A DNA stretch of 36,475 nt from a virus. The notes under the pieces were generated by a model. It made no database searches, was not told the DNA's origin, and worked only from the letters and a program-made list of their open reading frames with translations. The translations under genes and the position numbers were made by a program. The DNA is taken from positions 1 through 36,475 of the IMG/VR virus record IMGVR_UViG_3300020195_000093. One strand, 5' to 3'. This document shows, one piece after another, positions 24,329 to 32,098 of the stretch. Each line of letters starts with the position of its first letter. The stretch's first letter is position 1.

Positions 24329-25153
24329 ATGGGCATGGGAATTTTTGAAGGCTTTGGGGACTCAATCGGCGCATGGGGCGAGATGATCGCCGGTAACATC
24401 GCCGCTGACCAAAGGGAGGGCATGCGCAAGAAGCAGCTGCAACAAATTGAGGAGATGGATCAGTTTGTTGACGGCGCAAACGTCGTTCCGGAAGAGGCTC
24501 TATCACAACAGGGCCAATCAGCGATGTCTGGAGTCGGCGACAACCAGGACGCAAGAGCCATTCAGATTGACGCACTTCGGCGATTGTCTAAGGCTGGCCA
24601 GGAAGGCTACGGAGACCAGGACCGTGCAGCTATCGCTAATATGCAAGCTGATATCGGCGCGCAAGAACGCGGGTCGCGAATGGCGTTGCAGCAAAAGCTA
24701 GGGCCAAACAGCGGCGAGTCAATGGCAGCACAAATGTCGAATCAGCAAGTTGCGGCCCAGCGCGCAAACCTTGGAGGCCTAAATCAGGCAGCTAATTCCA
24801 GGGCGCAAGCACTCAAGGCTGTCTCATTGGCGAACCAGTCTGCCGGCGACATGCGCAACCAGGACTTCGGCCAGAACGCTGCGAGAGCGCAAGCACATGA
24901 CTCGATTGCGCGATTTAACGCGCAAAACGCGCAAGGTGTGAATAGCAGGAAGGCAGACCGCACATATGACGTCGCTGGTCGAAATATGGATGCCAACCTA
25001 GGTCTTCAGGAGAGGAAGGCGGCTCACTATGACGACCTTGGATCTGACATAGAGAAGCGCTGGCATCGCATGGGTTCGAAACATAGAGATGCATCCAGGT
25101 CTGGCGGCGCTGGCGGAGATCGTGTGATGGCCGCTTATGCTGCGAAAGGTTAA
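24329..25153 (+). CDS. Putative ejection protein, Ala/Gln-rich (274 aa)
   Basis: Begins MGMGIFEGFGDSIGAWGEMI and continues as an Ala/Gln/Asn-rich helical chain without cysteine (QAANSRAQALKAVSLANQSA). Such N-termini and composition are common among podovirus internal virion proteins that form the DNA-ejection channel. Lies in the same transcription unit as the next two genes. Confidence 0.5.
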   Translation: MGMGIFEGFGDSIGAWGEMIAGNIAADQREGMRKKQLQQIEEMDQFVDGANVVPEEALSQQGQSAMSGVGDNQDARAIQIDALRRLSKAGQEGYGDQDRAAIANMQADIGAQERGSRMALQQKLGPNSGESMAAQMSNQQVAAQRANLGGLNQAANSRAQALKAVSLANQSAGDMRNQDFGQNAARAQAHDSIARFNAQNAQGVNSRKADRTYDVAGRNMDANLGLQERKAAHYDDLGSDIEKRWHRMGSKHRDASRSGGAGGDRVMAAYAAKG

Positions 25154-25155
25154 CA

Positions 25156-26436
25156 ATGAGCGTCCAGGACGATGCGGTTAAGGCGTATATCTCTCAATAT
25201 CTGCGCAAGCAGAAGGGTCGAAAACCGCCAGAATCAATGGACAGCCAGTCTCGCGGACTGGACGCCAAAGCAGATGAGATGGGTGAAGGACCGCAAGAGT
25301 CGGAAATGACCGTTACTGATATCGGCGACCCAATGATAGCGGAACGCGGAAGTCACCTGTCCGCCAATCTGGGCACGCCAGAATTGAAAATGGACCAGCG
25401 GGCGGTGGATGAAATCTCGGCTCCGATGCCAGAACTTTCAATGGAGGATAAAGTCAGACAACGCGTCAAGGCTGAGTTCGCCGGCCGTCGCAATCTGGAT
25501 GATGAACTGGCGCAGGCCCACAAGGACAATGGTTGGCGCCGCTTTGCGTTAACGGCCTCCGGGAGAGGGTACGGCGAATTCGAAAACGAACAGGCGATTA
25601 AGCAGCGTATGGGTGCGGATGCCGAGGAACGCAAGGCACTCGACTCCGGAATGGATGAACTTCGCCAAGAGAAAATCCGTGACGCAGTGATGCGGCAGAA
25701 GGCGGCGGCGGAAGGCTACAATGGCGAGAAATGGTACCGGCGTAGAATGTTGGATCGCGAAGATAAGATGTCGGACGTCGCTTCGGAACGTAAGTGGCGC
25801 GAGCAAGAGTCCTCAAAAAATAGAGCGAGTCAGGAAAGAGCGGCAAGACTCTCTGCCGGAGCTAAATCTGACGACAAGCTGAACGCGCAGGTGGAAAAGC
25901 TGGAGAAGCGAATCCCGCCAGAGGCATCTTCGCTCGTCGGCAAGTTAGACACGCTTGAGAAGTTGGTGGGGACGGACCTCGACAACAAAGAAGACGTCCC
26001 TGGTGTTGGATTTATCGCCGGTCACCTTCCTGGCGGCATACTCAGTGACGAAGGCGAGGAGGTACAACAGCTTTCCAAAGGACTCCTGGCTCAATTGCTT
26101 AAAATGCAATCCGGTACCGCAGCCAGCGAACACGAAGTGAACCGCAAGGCGGTTGAACTTGGTATGGGTCCTGGCTCCTCTGATAGACAGTACAGGATGG
26201 GTCTGAGGAATCTAAGACGGGAACTGACTTCGACTCTGAAGCAGAATCAGTCCAGCGCGCCGGAAGCGGCAGTACAGGAATACAAGAAGCGCGGTGGATT
26301 GACATCTGACGCGGTGGAAAAGACACAAGCGCAGGACGATTCTGTCGTTATTATTTCGCCAAACGGCAAGCCGAAAAAAATACCTAAGTCGCAAATGGAT
26401 GCCGCTATCAAGGCCGGTGGAAGACTCGCCCCATGA
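25156..26436 (+). CDS. Putative internal virion protein, helical (426 aa)
   Basis: Highly charged and helical, with coiled-coil stretches (MDELRQEKIRDAVMRQKAAA, later LNAQVEKLEKRI), a Gly-rich region (VPGVGFIAGHLPGGILSDE) and a basic C-terminal end. ATG 25156 two bases after the previous stop. The stop overlaps the next start (ATGA). Role in ejection is inferred from position and composition. Confidence 0.5.
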   Translation: MSVQDDAVKAYISQYLRKQKGRKPPESMDSQSRGLDAKADEMGEGPQESEMTVTDIGDPMIAERGSHLSANLGTPELKMDQRAVDEISAPMPELSMEDKVRQRVKAEFAGRRNLDDELAQAHKDNGWRRFALTASGRGYGEFENEQAIKQRMGADAEERKALDSGMDELRQEKIRDAVMRQKAAAEGYNGEKWYRRRMLDREDKMSDVASERKWREQESSKNRASQERAARLSAGAKSDDKLNAQVEKLEKRIPPEASSLVGKLDTLEKLVGTDLDNKEDVPGVGFIAGHLPGGILSDEGEEVQQLSKGLLAQLLKMQSGTAASEHEVNRKAVELGMGPGSSDRQYRMGLRNLRRELTSTLKQNQSSAPEAAVQEYKKRGGLTSDAVEKTQAQDDSVVIISPNGKPKKIPKSQMDAAIKAGGRLAP

Positions 26437-27995
26437 GCGATTTCAAGTGGGACGAATACCCAGACGCTACCGAGACAAAGTTTAACTGGGACGACTTCGA
26501 GGATGCGCCAGAAAAAGACGATCCAGGACTGTTACGCACTATTATTGCGCACGCAGCCCAGGGTGCCACATTCAACACTTCAGACGAGCTCGGCGGAGCG
26601 ATAGCGAAAGCTAGAAATCCAGAATTAGTGGGCGCGCCAGGAGAGAAACTCCCGAGTCAGTATGAACTCCAGCGTAACAATATCCGGTCCGAATTGGCGG
26701 CCGGCGAAAAGAACCGACAGAAGACAGCCATCGCATCGAACATTGGCGGCTCTATTCTTCGGGACGGCGCACTTGGAGCGATGGGCGTACCTGTCGGGAG
26801 CCCAATATATCAAGGCATCTCCGGAGCATTCTCCGGTGCCGGTGGTTCCGAGTCAGATTCTCCTCTTGGCGTGCTCAAAGACGCAGCTATCGGCGGTGTC
26901 ACATCGTTTGGAGCCACGTTAGGCCTTAATAAGCTCGGGAAGACTGTCGGACCGCTGCTTAAAAAAGGCGTTGCGTCAATTGACGACAAGGTCTCTGGTT
27001 GGCTTCGCAAGATGGCCGCAGAGAAGGCGTTAAAGGCCACAGGAGCCTCTGGCAGCTCGATTGCGAAGCTCGGAGAGCAAAGGGCAGGACAGATAGGTGG
27101 CAAGCTCCTGGATGGCGGAGCGATCGGTTTTGGACGAACCAGGGAGAACGTCCTGAAGGCCGCGACCGAACAAATGAAGCTCGCAGGGCCGGATATTAGC
27201 AGTCAACTACAAAAGGCTGATGACTTCGGCGCGCAACTCGGCGGTCCAACATTCGATTGGAAGCCGGTAATGGAAAAGCTCCAACAAGAAGTTGGAAGGC
27301 TTAACCCTGCCGACAAACGCGCAGCGGCTAGCGCTCTTAGGTATGTAGACGATATCGCCGAAACTGCGGCCCAAGGTGGCGGGTTCTCAGCGGCTAACGA
27401 ATTAAAAAGCTCCATTCAGAACGGCATTAAGTGGCATGACGAAGCCAAAATCACCACATCTGTCGGCAAGTCCATTCAGGGCATTCTGAATGACCAAATT
27501 GAAGCCCAGATGTCGAAAATAAGCCCGGAAGCGGCATCCGCCTTCAAGAATGCCAAGGTGATGTACGGCGCCATGAAAGAGGCGACTAAGCTTGGCAAGA
27601 AGGGACTGCAGAGCGAGGAGGGGATGTTGCCTCAGGCAATCAACGCGCTTGGGTCTGGCGGCCTTGTACTCGGTCCACTACTGATGGGACGTCCGGGCGC
27701 CGCCACACTAGCCGCAGGTGGCATTGCTGCCAGGAACGTTGTCAAGAACAGGGGCAGTTCCTTTGGAGCTTCATTGCTCAACAAGGCGTCAAAATCTCAC
27801 GTCCTGCGCGGCATCGTCGAAAAAACTCCAAACGAACTGGGTAGATTCGCTGGCCCGCTGACTAGCGCAATGGAGGCTGGTGACAAGGCGTTCGACACAA
27901 CGATCTACTTACTCCAGGAGAAACACCCAGAAGCTCGAGAGATGTTCAAAAAGCTAATGGATTCTGCCGATAGTGCCGGACCACATCACCCATAA
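26433..27995 (+). CDS. Putative ejection protein with Gly/Ala hydrophobic regions (520 aa)
   Basis: Acidic aromatic N-terminus with a repeated WDEYPDA / WDDFEDA motif, then a Gly/Ala-rich part resembling membrane-inserting segments (for example GAMGVPVGSPIYQGISGAFS and INALGSGGLVLGPLLMG), separated by charged helices. This fits proteins that enter the host envelope during DNA ejection. Last gene of the rightward virion operon; its final 42 bases overlap the end of a leftward gene, so no terminator lies between. Confidence 0.55.
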   Translation: MSDFKWDEYPDATETKFNWDDFEDAPEKDDPGLLRTIIAHAAQGATFNTSDELGGAIAKARNPELVGAPGEKLPSQYELQRNNIRSELAAGEKNRQKTAIASNIGGSILRDGALGAMGVPVGSPIYQGISGAFSGAGGSESDSPLGVLKDAAIGGVTSFGATLGLNKLGKTVGPLLKKGVASIDDKVSGWLRKMAAEKALKATGASGSSIAKLGEQRAGQIGGKLLDGGAIGFGRTRENVLKAATEQMKLAGPDISSQLQKADDFGAQLGGPTFDWKPVMEKLQQEVGRLNPADKRAAASALRYVDDIAETAAQGGGFSAANELKSSIQNGIKWHDEAKITTSVGKSIQGILNDQIEAQMSKISPEAASAFKNAKVMYGAMKEATKLGKKGLQSEEGMLPQAINALGSGGLVLGPLLMGRPGAATLAAGGIAARNVVKNRGSSFGASLLNKASKSHVLRGIVEKTPNELGRFAGPLTSAMEAGDKAFDTTIYLLQEKHPEAREMFKKLMDSADSAGPHHP

Positions 27996-28118
27996 TACCC
28001 AGATTACTATCGGCCAGTAAAAAATCCAGCCGAATACGGCAACCACTCCAAGAACCATCTCTGTCTTGGTCGTAGGATGCTTGACTATCTTGTTCGTCCA
28101 TTCAATCTTCTGATTCAT
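27954..28118 (-). CDS. Small membrane protein (54 aa)
   Basis: Start at 28118 overlaps the stop of the upstream lipoprotein gene (ATGA). A basic N-terminus (NQKIEWTNKIVKHPTTKTEM) precedes one long or two short hydrophobic helices rich in Trp (VLGVVAVFGWIFYWPIVIWV). Last gene of the leftward operon, overlapping tail-to-tail with the 26433 gene. Possible superinfection-exclusion or envelope-modifying function, by analogy only. Confidence 0.55.
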   Translation of the reverse strand: MNQKIEWTNKIVKHPTTKTEMVLGVVAVFGWIFYWPIVIWVLWVMWSGTIGRIH

Positions 28119-28558
28119 TTCGCAGCCACCTGGCATCTTCGCTTGCAGATATCATTCTGCTTTGTGCACATCTCTTCGTCAATCTTCAATTTCGCATGTG
28201 CGTGTTCTGGCCCACCAACTTGAAGTTTGTTAATGGCTCCGCGGACGCCCCAGCCATAGAACGCATTTTTCGCATCGCTAACTCCAGATTCATAGTCCTG
28301 AATGGCCAGTTCTTCGCACGACAACTGATAGTCTGTGCATAGTTCCTGGCAAGACATTTTCTCTCGCCTGACTGCTAACTCACGTTGTTTACTGGCTTCC
28401 GGGTCACTGGACAGTCGTTGAGGTTCCACCTTGTCCTGCTCATATTTTTCTGCGGCTGCCAGGTCTCTGCGATGTGTATACTTTCGCTTGACTGAAGATG
28501 AATGCGTCGATGCGCAACTAATAAGCAATGCAAACAACGCGATCCATCTGTAGTTCAT
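28115..28558 (-). CDS. Cys-rich lipoprotein (147 aa)
   Basis: Signal sequence MNYRWIALFALLISCAS with lipobox LISC (Cys15). The mature chain is very charged, with six further cysteines arranged SCQELC...SCEEL and MCTKQNDICKRRC, suggesting disulphides in the periplasm or at the cell surface. Coupled on both sides by ATGA. Expressed with membrane proteins outside the lysis region, so a cell-surface role during infection or prophage state, such as superinfection exclusion, is plausible. No family recognised. Confidence 0.6.
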   Translation of the reverse strand: MNYRWIALFALLISCASTHSSSVKRKYTHRRDLAAAEKYEQDKVEPQRLSSDPEASKQRELAVRREKMSCQELCTDYQLSCEELAIQDYESGVSDAKNAFYGWGVRGAINKLQVGGPEHAHAKLKIDEEMCTKQNDICKRRCQVAAK

Positions 28559-28824
28559 TTTACCGGCCCTGTCGTCATCGTGTACTTGTTAATGTTCTTC
28601 CCGCGTGTTCCCGGGACCTGTGCTCGCTCAACTTTAGCACCGCGTTTCTCTAAATTGGAAATCCGCACTCTCACTGTTTGGCTCGAACAATTACACGCCT
28701 TCATTATCTCTTCAATTGTCGCTCCGGCCGACAGCATTTCCTCAAATTGCTTCATGCTGCTCGGATACGACGTGATTATGCGCTTCTGCCTACTTCTTCG
28801 CCGCAGCGGAGTCTGCCTGACCAT
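28555..28824 (-). CDS. Helix-turn-helix DNA-binding protein (89 aa)
   Basis: The core MKQFEEMLSAGATIEEIMKA followed by NCSSQTVRVRISNLEKRGAK reads as a winged or simple HTH, with a basic N-terminal arm (RRRSRQKR) and a C-terminal beta wing (KINKYTMTT-like end). I prefer the start at 28824; an earlier in-frame ATG at 28959 would overlap the upstream gene by 170 bases. Only HTH protein in the leftward operon, so a candidate regulator, perhaps of this operon or of the lysogenic state. Confidence 0.55.
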   Translation of the reverse strand: MVRQTPLRRRSRQKRIITSYPSSMKQFEEMLSAGATIEEIMKACNCSSQTVRVRISNLEKRGAKVERAQVPGTRGKNINKYTMTTGPVK

Positions 28825-29128
28825 GATTGACGCTTGAGGCGACGTCGACGCTGCCGCTCGCTCTGTTGCCAGTGCTATTTCTAGCGCCTTTGAATACTCT
28901 GACCTTGGAATCGAAGTCGGCCATAGCTGCTGCAATATCGAGATTACGATCTTTTCCATTGACGTTCCGGGTCGACGTTCCGCGCCCTATGCGCGTACTC
29001 ATGTCGATGTTGTGCTGTTTAAGCACAAGTACCCAATGGCCTGGAAGCGACATTGTGATGACTTGACCGTTGCGGAACACTAGCGCGACAACGGCAAGGA
29101 GCACGCCAATTATAAGAAGGACTTCCAT
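28790..29128 (-). CDS. Membrane-anchored protein with SPFH-like opening (112 aa)
   Basis: GGAG precedes the start at 29128 by five bases. One N-terminal transmembrane helix (EVLLIIGVLLAVVALVF) is followed by a short beta segment (GQVITMSLPGHWVLVLKQ) and a polar, Asn/Ser/Lys-rich tail. Overlaps the HTH gene by 35 bases. Function unknown; part of the membrane/lipoprotein module. Confidence 0.55.
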   Translation of the reverse strand: MEVLLIIGVLLAVVALVFRNGQVITMSLPGHWVLVLKQHNIDMSTRIGRGTSTRNVNGKDRNLDIAAAMADFDSKVRVFKGARNSTGNRASGSVDVASSVNHGQADSAAAKK

Positions 29129-29145
29129 ATTGACTCCACAAGTAA

Positions 29146-29215
29146 ACATCTATACGTGTTTCATCGACGGTTATGTCTGGACGGCCATCTCGACCGCCAC
29201 CATGCGCATAGATGT
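29146..29215. promoter_or_regulatory. Inverted repeat in the gap of the leftward operon
   Basis: ACATCTATACG (29146-29156) and CGCATAGATGT (29205-29215) are complementary at 10 of 11 positions, enclosing 48 bases. This is the only gap of note between the recombination genes and the membrane/lipoprotein module, so it may be an operator or an RNA structure that separates their expression. Confidence 0.35.
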
Positions 29216-29217
29216 CG

Positions 29218-29448
29218 TTAAGCTTTCAACGCCTGAAACGCCTCCATAAGCACCTCATTCTTCGACCGCGTTTCGTTATTGGCGCGCTCAGTCTCAGCAA
29301 GCGCTGCCTTTAATCGGTCGACCTCGGCAAGTAATTCCTTGATGTCAGACAGCATGATTCTGGCAATCTTTGGCACTAACTCTCCGTCTGCTGCGTCCAT
29401 CGCATCCATGGTTTGCTGAATCGATTCGACATCGGCAACGGTAATCAT
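29218..29448 (-). CDS. Coiled-coil small protein (76 aa)
   Basis: Starts in an ATGA overlap with the ERF gene stop. Almost entirely helical with heptads (DIKELLAEVDRLKAALAETE), then a polar end. Coupled to the annealing protein, it may be an accessory of recombination; no family recognised. Confidence 0.6.
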   Translation of the reverse strand: MITVADVESIQQTMDAMDAADGELVPKIARIMLSDIKELLAEVDRLKAALAETERANNETRSKNEVLMEAFQALKA

Positions 29449-30134
29449 GCAGACACACTGGCTGTGATTTCCTTAAGGACAAGGTCAACGTCCTCTTCCG
29501 TGAACGCGTTAGTCTTCGTCTTATTGGTGACGCGCGTGGCGATGCGACCTACGTCGACCACTTTCAGTCCCTTTGACTTGCCTGCTTCCTGCATCCGCTC
29601 CCATGGAGTTGCCTTCCTTGGCGGCGCAGGCGTCACCGGCTTTTCGTCGCGATCCTCGGCAACGACGTCCTGGATTTCGACTCGACGCGCTGCCTGCATG
29701 ACGGCTCGTAGCTCGCCTGAGGCCGGTACAGACGCCGCATTGCCGTCATCATCGTCCGCTGCTACGCCTGCTACTGCAGCAAGCGAGTATCGGCGGGCAT
29801 ACGTAGTGGCGCTTCCGTAGGCCTGCGCTGTCTTCTGTGCTACGGGCATCCAGCATGTAGAGCGAATGAACTCCCCACTGGCGTGCATCAAAATTGTCTC
29901 AAGAATGATGCCATTGGCGTCTGATGACGGATTTTGGAAGATAGCTAACCCATTGGCCGACAGTGGCTCACGTATCGCCTCCCACACAGCTGCAAGGTCG
30001 GCATATTTGCTTTTGAAATGCGGATTAGTGCTGTCTTTAGATGCGAACTTCATGGCGCCTTGAGCTTTTGCAAGGGCGGCCGCTAGTGCGCCAATAGTTG
30101 GCGACGTTTCACTTCTTAGAGAGATAGTTTCCAT
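29445..30134 (-). CDS. erf: ERF-family single-strand annealing protein
   Basis: 229 residues. The ERF signature is clear: NPHFKSKYADLAAVWEAIRE, PLSANGLAIFQNP, LETILMHASGEFI, then AYGSATTYARRYSLAAVAGV followed by a run of acids (ADDDDG). ERF proteins bind single-stranded DNA and anneal complementary strands, making concatemers or circles with an exonuclease partner, here the overlapping YqaJ-type gene upstream. The C-terminal part is a linker plus basic helices. It overlaps the exonuclease gene by 26 bases. Confidence 0.92.
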   Translation of the reverse strand: METISLRSETSPTIGALAAALAKAQGAMKFASKDSTNPHFKSKYADLAAVWEAIREPLSANGLAIFQNPSSDANGIILETILMHASGEFIRSTCWMPVAQKTAQAYGSATTYARRYSLAAVAGVAADDDDGNAASVPASGELRAVMQAARRVEIQDVVAEDRDEKPVTPAPPRKATPWERMQEAGKSKGLKVVDVGRIATRVTNKTKTNAFTEEDVDLVLKEITASVSA

Positions 30135-30762
30135 ATCGTTTTTTCTTGCTCGTATTCTTAGGGTGGTTTGCTTCGTACGCAGGTGGTGTTCCTGATAGAA
30201 TGTGCCGGCTCCAAAAATCCCCCGCCGCCTCTAACGCCATGGACTCAACTTCCAGATCGCGTTCGAGCTCGTAATTCCTCGTTTCCACAATCTTGAATCC
30301 AGCCGGCTCATCCCCTTTGCCGTCGACGCCGAAGCCGACGTACAACTCCGCGGCGTCCTTGTTACCGATTGCCATTGCCCATATGAGTTGGAGCTCATAA
30401 TGCTTCAGCATCCCCTCATCCCACTTTGGGCGCGTCCACACGCTGGCAGACTTATAGTCAACGGTAACAACTCCCCCCTCCCTAACGGCCCAGTCGTCCG
30501 GTGATACGGCCGCAAACTCATGTTCCTCACTGGCGATAACGCCAGGATGCGGTTCGATGAGCGACACCCCCGTTTCCGTCACATACATCGCTCGTAGCAC
30601 CGGCTCGACATCAAGGCCTCTCTGCATTGCCGGATTCATCGGGTCTCGAAGACCGTGGACGATTCGGTTGTAAACGTCCAACTTGGTACGCCAAGGATTA
30701 AGACCCAAAATGGCAGCAACGTCGGTGCCGCCAATACGGCCATGCCTTTTACCGTCATCCAT
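30109..30762 (-). CDS. YqaJ-type (lambda exonuclease-like) recombination nuclease
   Basis: 217 residues with the family opening GRIGGTDVAAILGLNPWRTK and LDVY, E53 in RGLDVEPVL, acids in SPDD (89-90), and the DxK form of the ExK motif (VDYK, D102 and K104), then the QLIWAMAIG helix. This fold digests one strand of duplex DNA from ends. It works with the ERF protein in a Red-like system for recombination-dependent replication or circle formation. Starts in a TAATG overlap with the gene upstream. Confidence 0.9.
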   Translation of the reverse strand: MDDGKRHGRIGGTDVAAILGLNPWRTKLDVYNRIVHGLRDPMNPAMQRGLDVEPVLRAMYVTETGVSLIEPHPGVIASEEHEFAAVSPDDWAVREGGVVTVDYKSASVWTRPKWDEGMLKHYELQLIWAMAIGNKDAAELYVGFGVDGKGDEPAGFKIVETRNYELERDLEVESMALEAAGDFWSRHILSGTPPAYEANHPKNTSKKKRYGNYLSKK

Positions 30763-30956
30763 TACGCCAGAGCCGTCTTATGAAACTCGAAGAAAGCAGG
30801 CGTTACTTCTGTCTCTTTCGTCTCGACCACTTTCGCCAGCGCCTTGGTGAGCCGATTGCACTCATTGGCGATAATCGACAGCATCAAACGCCGTTCGGTA
30901 TCTGATTCAGCGTCCAAAACTCTGCGGCAAAGGTTGTAGATTTCATTCGAAGTCAT
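30762..30956 (-). CDS. Small helical protein (64 aa)
   Basis: AGGAG lies six bases before the start, and the stop overlaps the exonuclease start. Helical and charged (NEIYNLCRRVLDAESDTERR, later NRLTKALAKVVETKETE). Position suggests an accessory of the exonuclease/annealing pair; no family recognised. Confidence 0.65.
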   Translation of the reverse strand: MTSNEIYNLCRRVLDAESDTERRLMLSIIANECNRLTKALAKVVETKETEVTPAFFEFHKTALA

Positions 30957-30978
30957 GACTGCTCCTAAAGACTGAGAT

Positions 30979-31025
30979 ACGGTATGACGGTATGCGGAGA
31001 TTAAATTGGCATTGTGCGGAGATTA
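30979..31025. repeat. Two sets of short direct repeats, operator-like
   Basis: ACGGTATG occurs in tandem at 30979-30986 and 30987-30994, and TGCGGAGATTA occurs at 30993-31003 and 31015-31025, 22 bases apart (two helical turns). They fill the gap between two leftward genes, and the last copy covers the stop codon of the upstream gene. Layout suits binding of a dimeric regulator or a second promoter control site. Confidence 0.4.
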
Positions 31026-31220
31026 GGTGGGCACTTCGTCAGTGCGTTCCATGTCCTTGCGGATGTGCAGCTTTCCGTCAGTCGGAAGCGCATCAAGGTG
31101 CAGATTGATTGAGCCATCCTTGTTGGTGTAAGCGACTCCAATCTTAAAAAAGTAAGACTTCTTACCTTCGCCTTTTTCTTTGATGTTATAGACAGTGAGT
31201 CGGTCAGTTGTTGACGTCAT
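31023..31220 (-). CDS. Conserved-type small phage protein (65 aa)
   Basis: AAAGGAG lies six bases before the start. The segment KKSYFFKIGVAYTNKDGSIN followed by LHLDALPTDGKLHIRK is a pattern I recognise from small unassigned proteins of phages and plasmids (a single OB- or beta-type domain). Function not known. Confidence 0.7.
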   Translation of the reverse strand: MTSTTDRLTVYNIKEKGEGKKSYFFKIGVAYTNKDGSINLHLDALPTDGKLHIRKDMERTDEVPT

Positions 31221-31243
31221 GTGTTGCTCCTTTGTTGCGGTGA

Positions 31244-31567
31244 TTACAGCGATTGAAATTCCTCAAAGACACCCATGCACTCCCAGGCATGAGCGTTCTT
31301 CTCATCCCAACTCTTGCCGCAGTGGCCACAGGTGACTTGGCAGCCATCACAGAGATGCGTTATCGGACTGTCTGAAAACGCGTCCTCACAGTCGATACAC
31401 ATGACGTAGGCGCCGAAGCCGTCACAGCGCCTACAATTCATTTCCTGCATGAGGCCGTCCTCGTTCTCGGCCTGGACCCAGCCGAAACCGTCGCACTCCC
31501 AGCAAGTCAATACCGGTGGTAGTGCTGTCTTATGTTCAGGTGGCGTGAACGCCCTCATCGTCGTCAT
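31244..31567 (-). CDS. Multi-zinc-finger protein (107 aa)
   Basis: Five CxxC units are visible: CWECDGFG, CRRCDGFG, CIDC, CDGC and CGHCG. The first two have the CxxCxGxG form of DnaJ-type zinc domains, but there is no J domain. GGAG lies five bases before the start at 31567. First gene of the leftward operon, directly behind the promoter at 31668-31696, so likely made early. Binding of nucleic acid or host protein is plausible; function unknown. Confidence 0.7.
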   Translation of the reverse strand: MTTMRAFTPPEHKTALPPVLTCWECDGFGWVQAENEDGLMQEMNCRRCDGFGAYVMCIDCEDAFSDSPITHLCDGCQVTCGHCGKSWDEKNAHAWECMGVFEEFQSL

Positions 31568-31667
31568 GGCAACTCCTACGGTTACGCCCAGCCTGTGACC
31601 TGGTGCCCTCTAGGAGCCTGCCTCGCCGACGCCAACCAACCCGCCCTGCACCGACTGAACTCATGCA

Positions 31668-31696
31668 TTTATAATACAAACTTAGTCGATTTGCAA
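31668..31696 (-). promoter_or_regulatory. Leftward sigma70-type promoter
   Basis: On the minus strand TTGCAA (31691-31696) and TATAAA (31668-31673) are 17 bases apart, the consensus layout. Transcription would enter the leftward operon starting at 31567. TTGCAA is its own complement, and on the plus strand it is also 17 bases from TATGTA (31714-31719), so the same -35 box might serve a weaker rightward promoter for the regulator at 31754. Confidence 0.6.
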
Positions 31697-31705
31697 CTGC
31701 AGTTG
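31694..31705. promoter_or_regulatory. Palindromic operator candidate
   Basis: CAACTGCAGTTG is a perfect 12-base palindrome that overlaps the -35 box of the leftward promoter and lies 49 bases upstream of a ribbon-helix-helix gene. A repressor bound here would block both directions. Confidence 0.5.
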
Positions 31706-31753
31706 TTCAAGACTATGTAGTGTCAGCGAGTCATTGCAGACAAGGAGTTGCGA

Positions 31754-32026
31754 GTGCGCAATAAGGGCTTTAGAGGTTTGTTTCGGGACGAGACTTACAA
31801 TGGAAAGGCAACAATGAAGACGCCTACGGAGGGAGCGATACTGCCGCCGTTTGAGGGGCCAGCAGTCCCGACGTCCATTCGTGTTCCTAAGAAACTACTG
31901 GAGAGACTGGATGAGATCTCTCGGCGTAGTGAGCTCACTCGTAGTGAGGTAATTGTTCACATTCTAAGGTGGGGTTGTGAACAGGCGGAGTCCCAACTCG
32001 CATCTGACGAAAAACGCGCGAAGTAG
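31754..32026 (+). CDS. Ribbon-helix-helix (CopG/Arc-type) regulator (90 aa)
   Basis: GTG 31754 is chosen because AAGGAG lies six bases upstream (an in-frame TTG at 31748 overlaps that site). After a 40-residue variable N-terminus the C-terminal half is an RHH domain: PTSIRVPKKLLERLDEISRR, then SELTRSEVIVHILRWG. RHH dimers bind short palindromes; the palindrome at 31694-31705 in the divergent control region is the obvious target. Probably an autoregulator of the leftward/rightward early promoters. No CI-type repressor is seen elsewhere. Confidence 0.8.
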   Translation: MRNKGFRGLFRDETYNGKATMKTPTEGAILPPFEGPAVPTSIRVPKKLLERLDEISRRSELTRSEVIVHILRWGCEQAESQLASDEKRAK

Positions 32027-32075
32027 GGTTGTCTCTCTTGGGCGACAGTGTGGCAGTAATCTATTTGTAACGGAT

Positions 32076-32098
32076 TCGTAGGTGACAGTAGCCTACGA
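32076..32098. terminator. Stem-loop downstream of the regulator gene
   Basis: TCGTAGG (32076-32082) and CCTACGA (32092-32098) form a perfect 7-bp stem with a nine-base loop, 50 bases after the regulator stop. No T run follows, so it may be a weak terminator or protein-binding site at the edge of the attP-like region. The stretch 32027-32524 holds no gene I can support. Confidence 0.35.
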
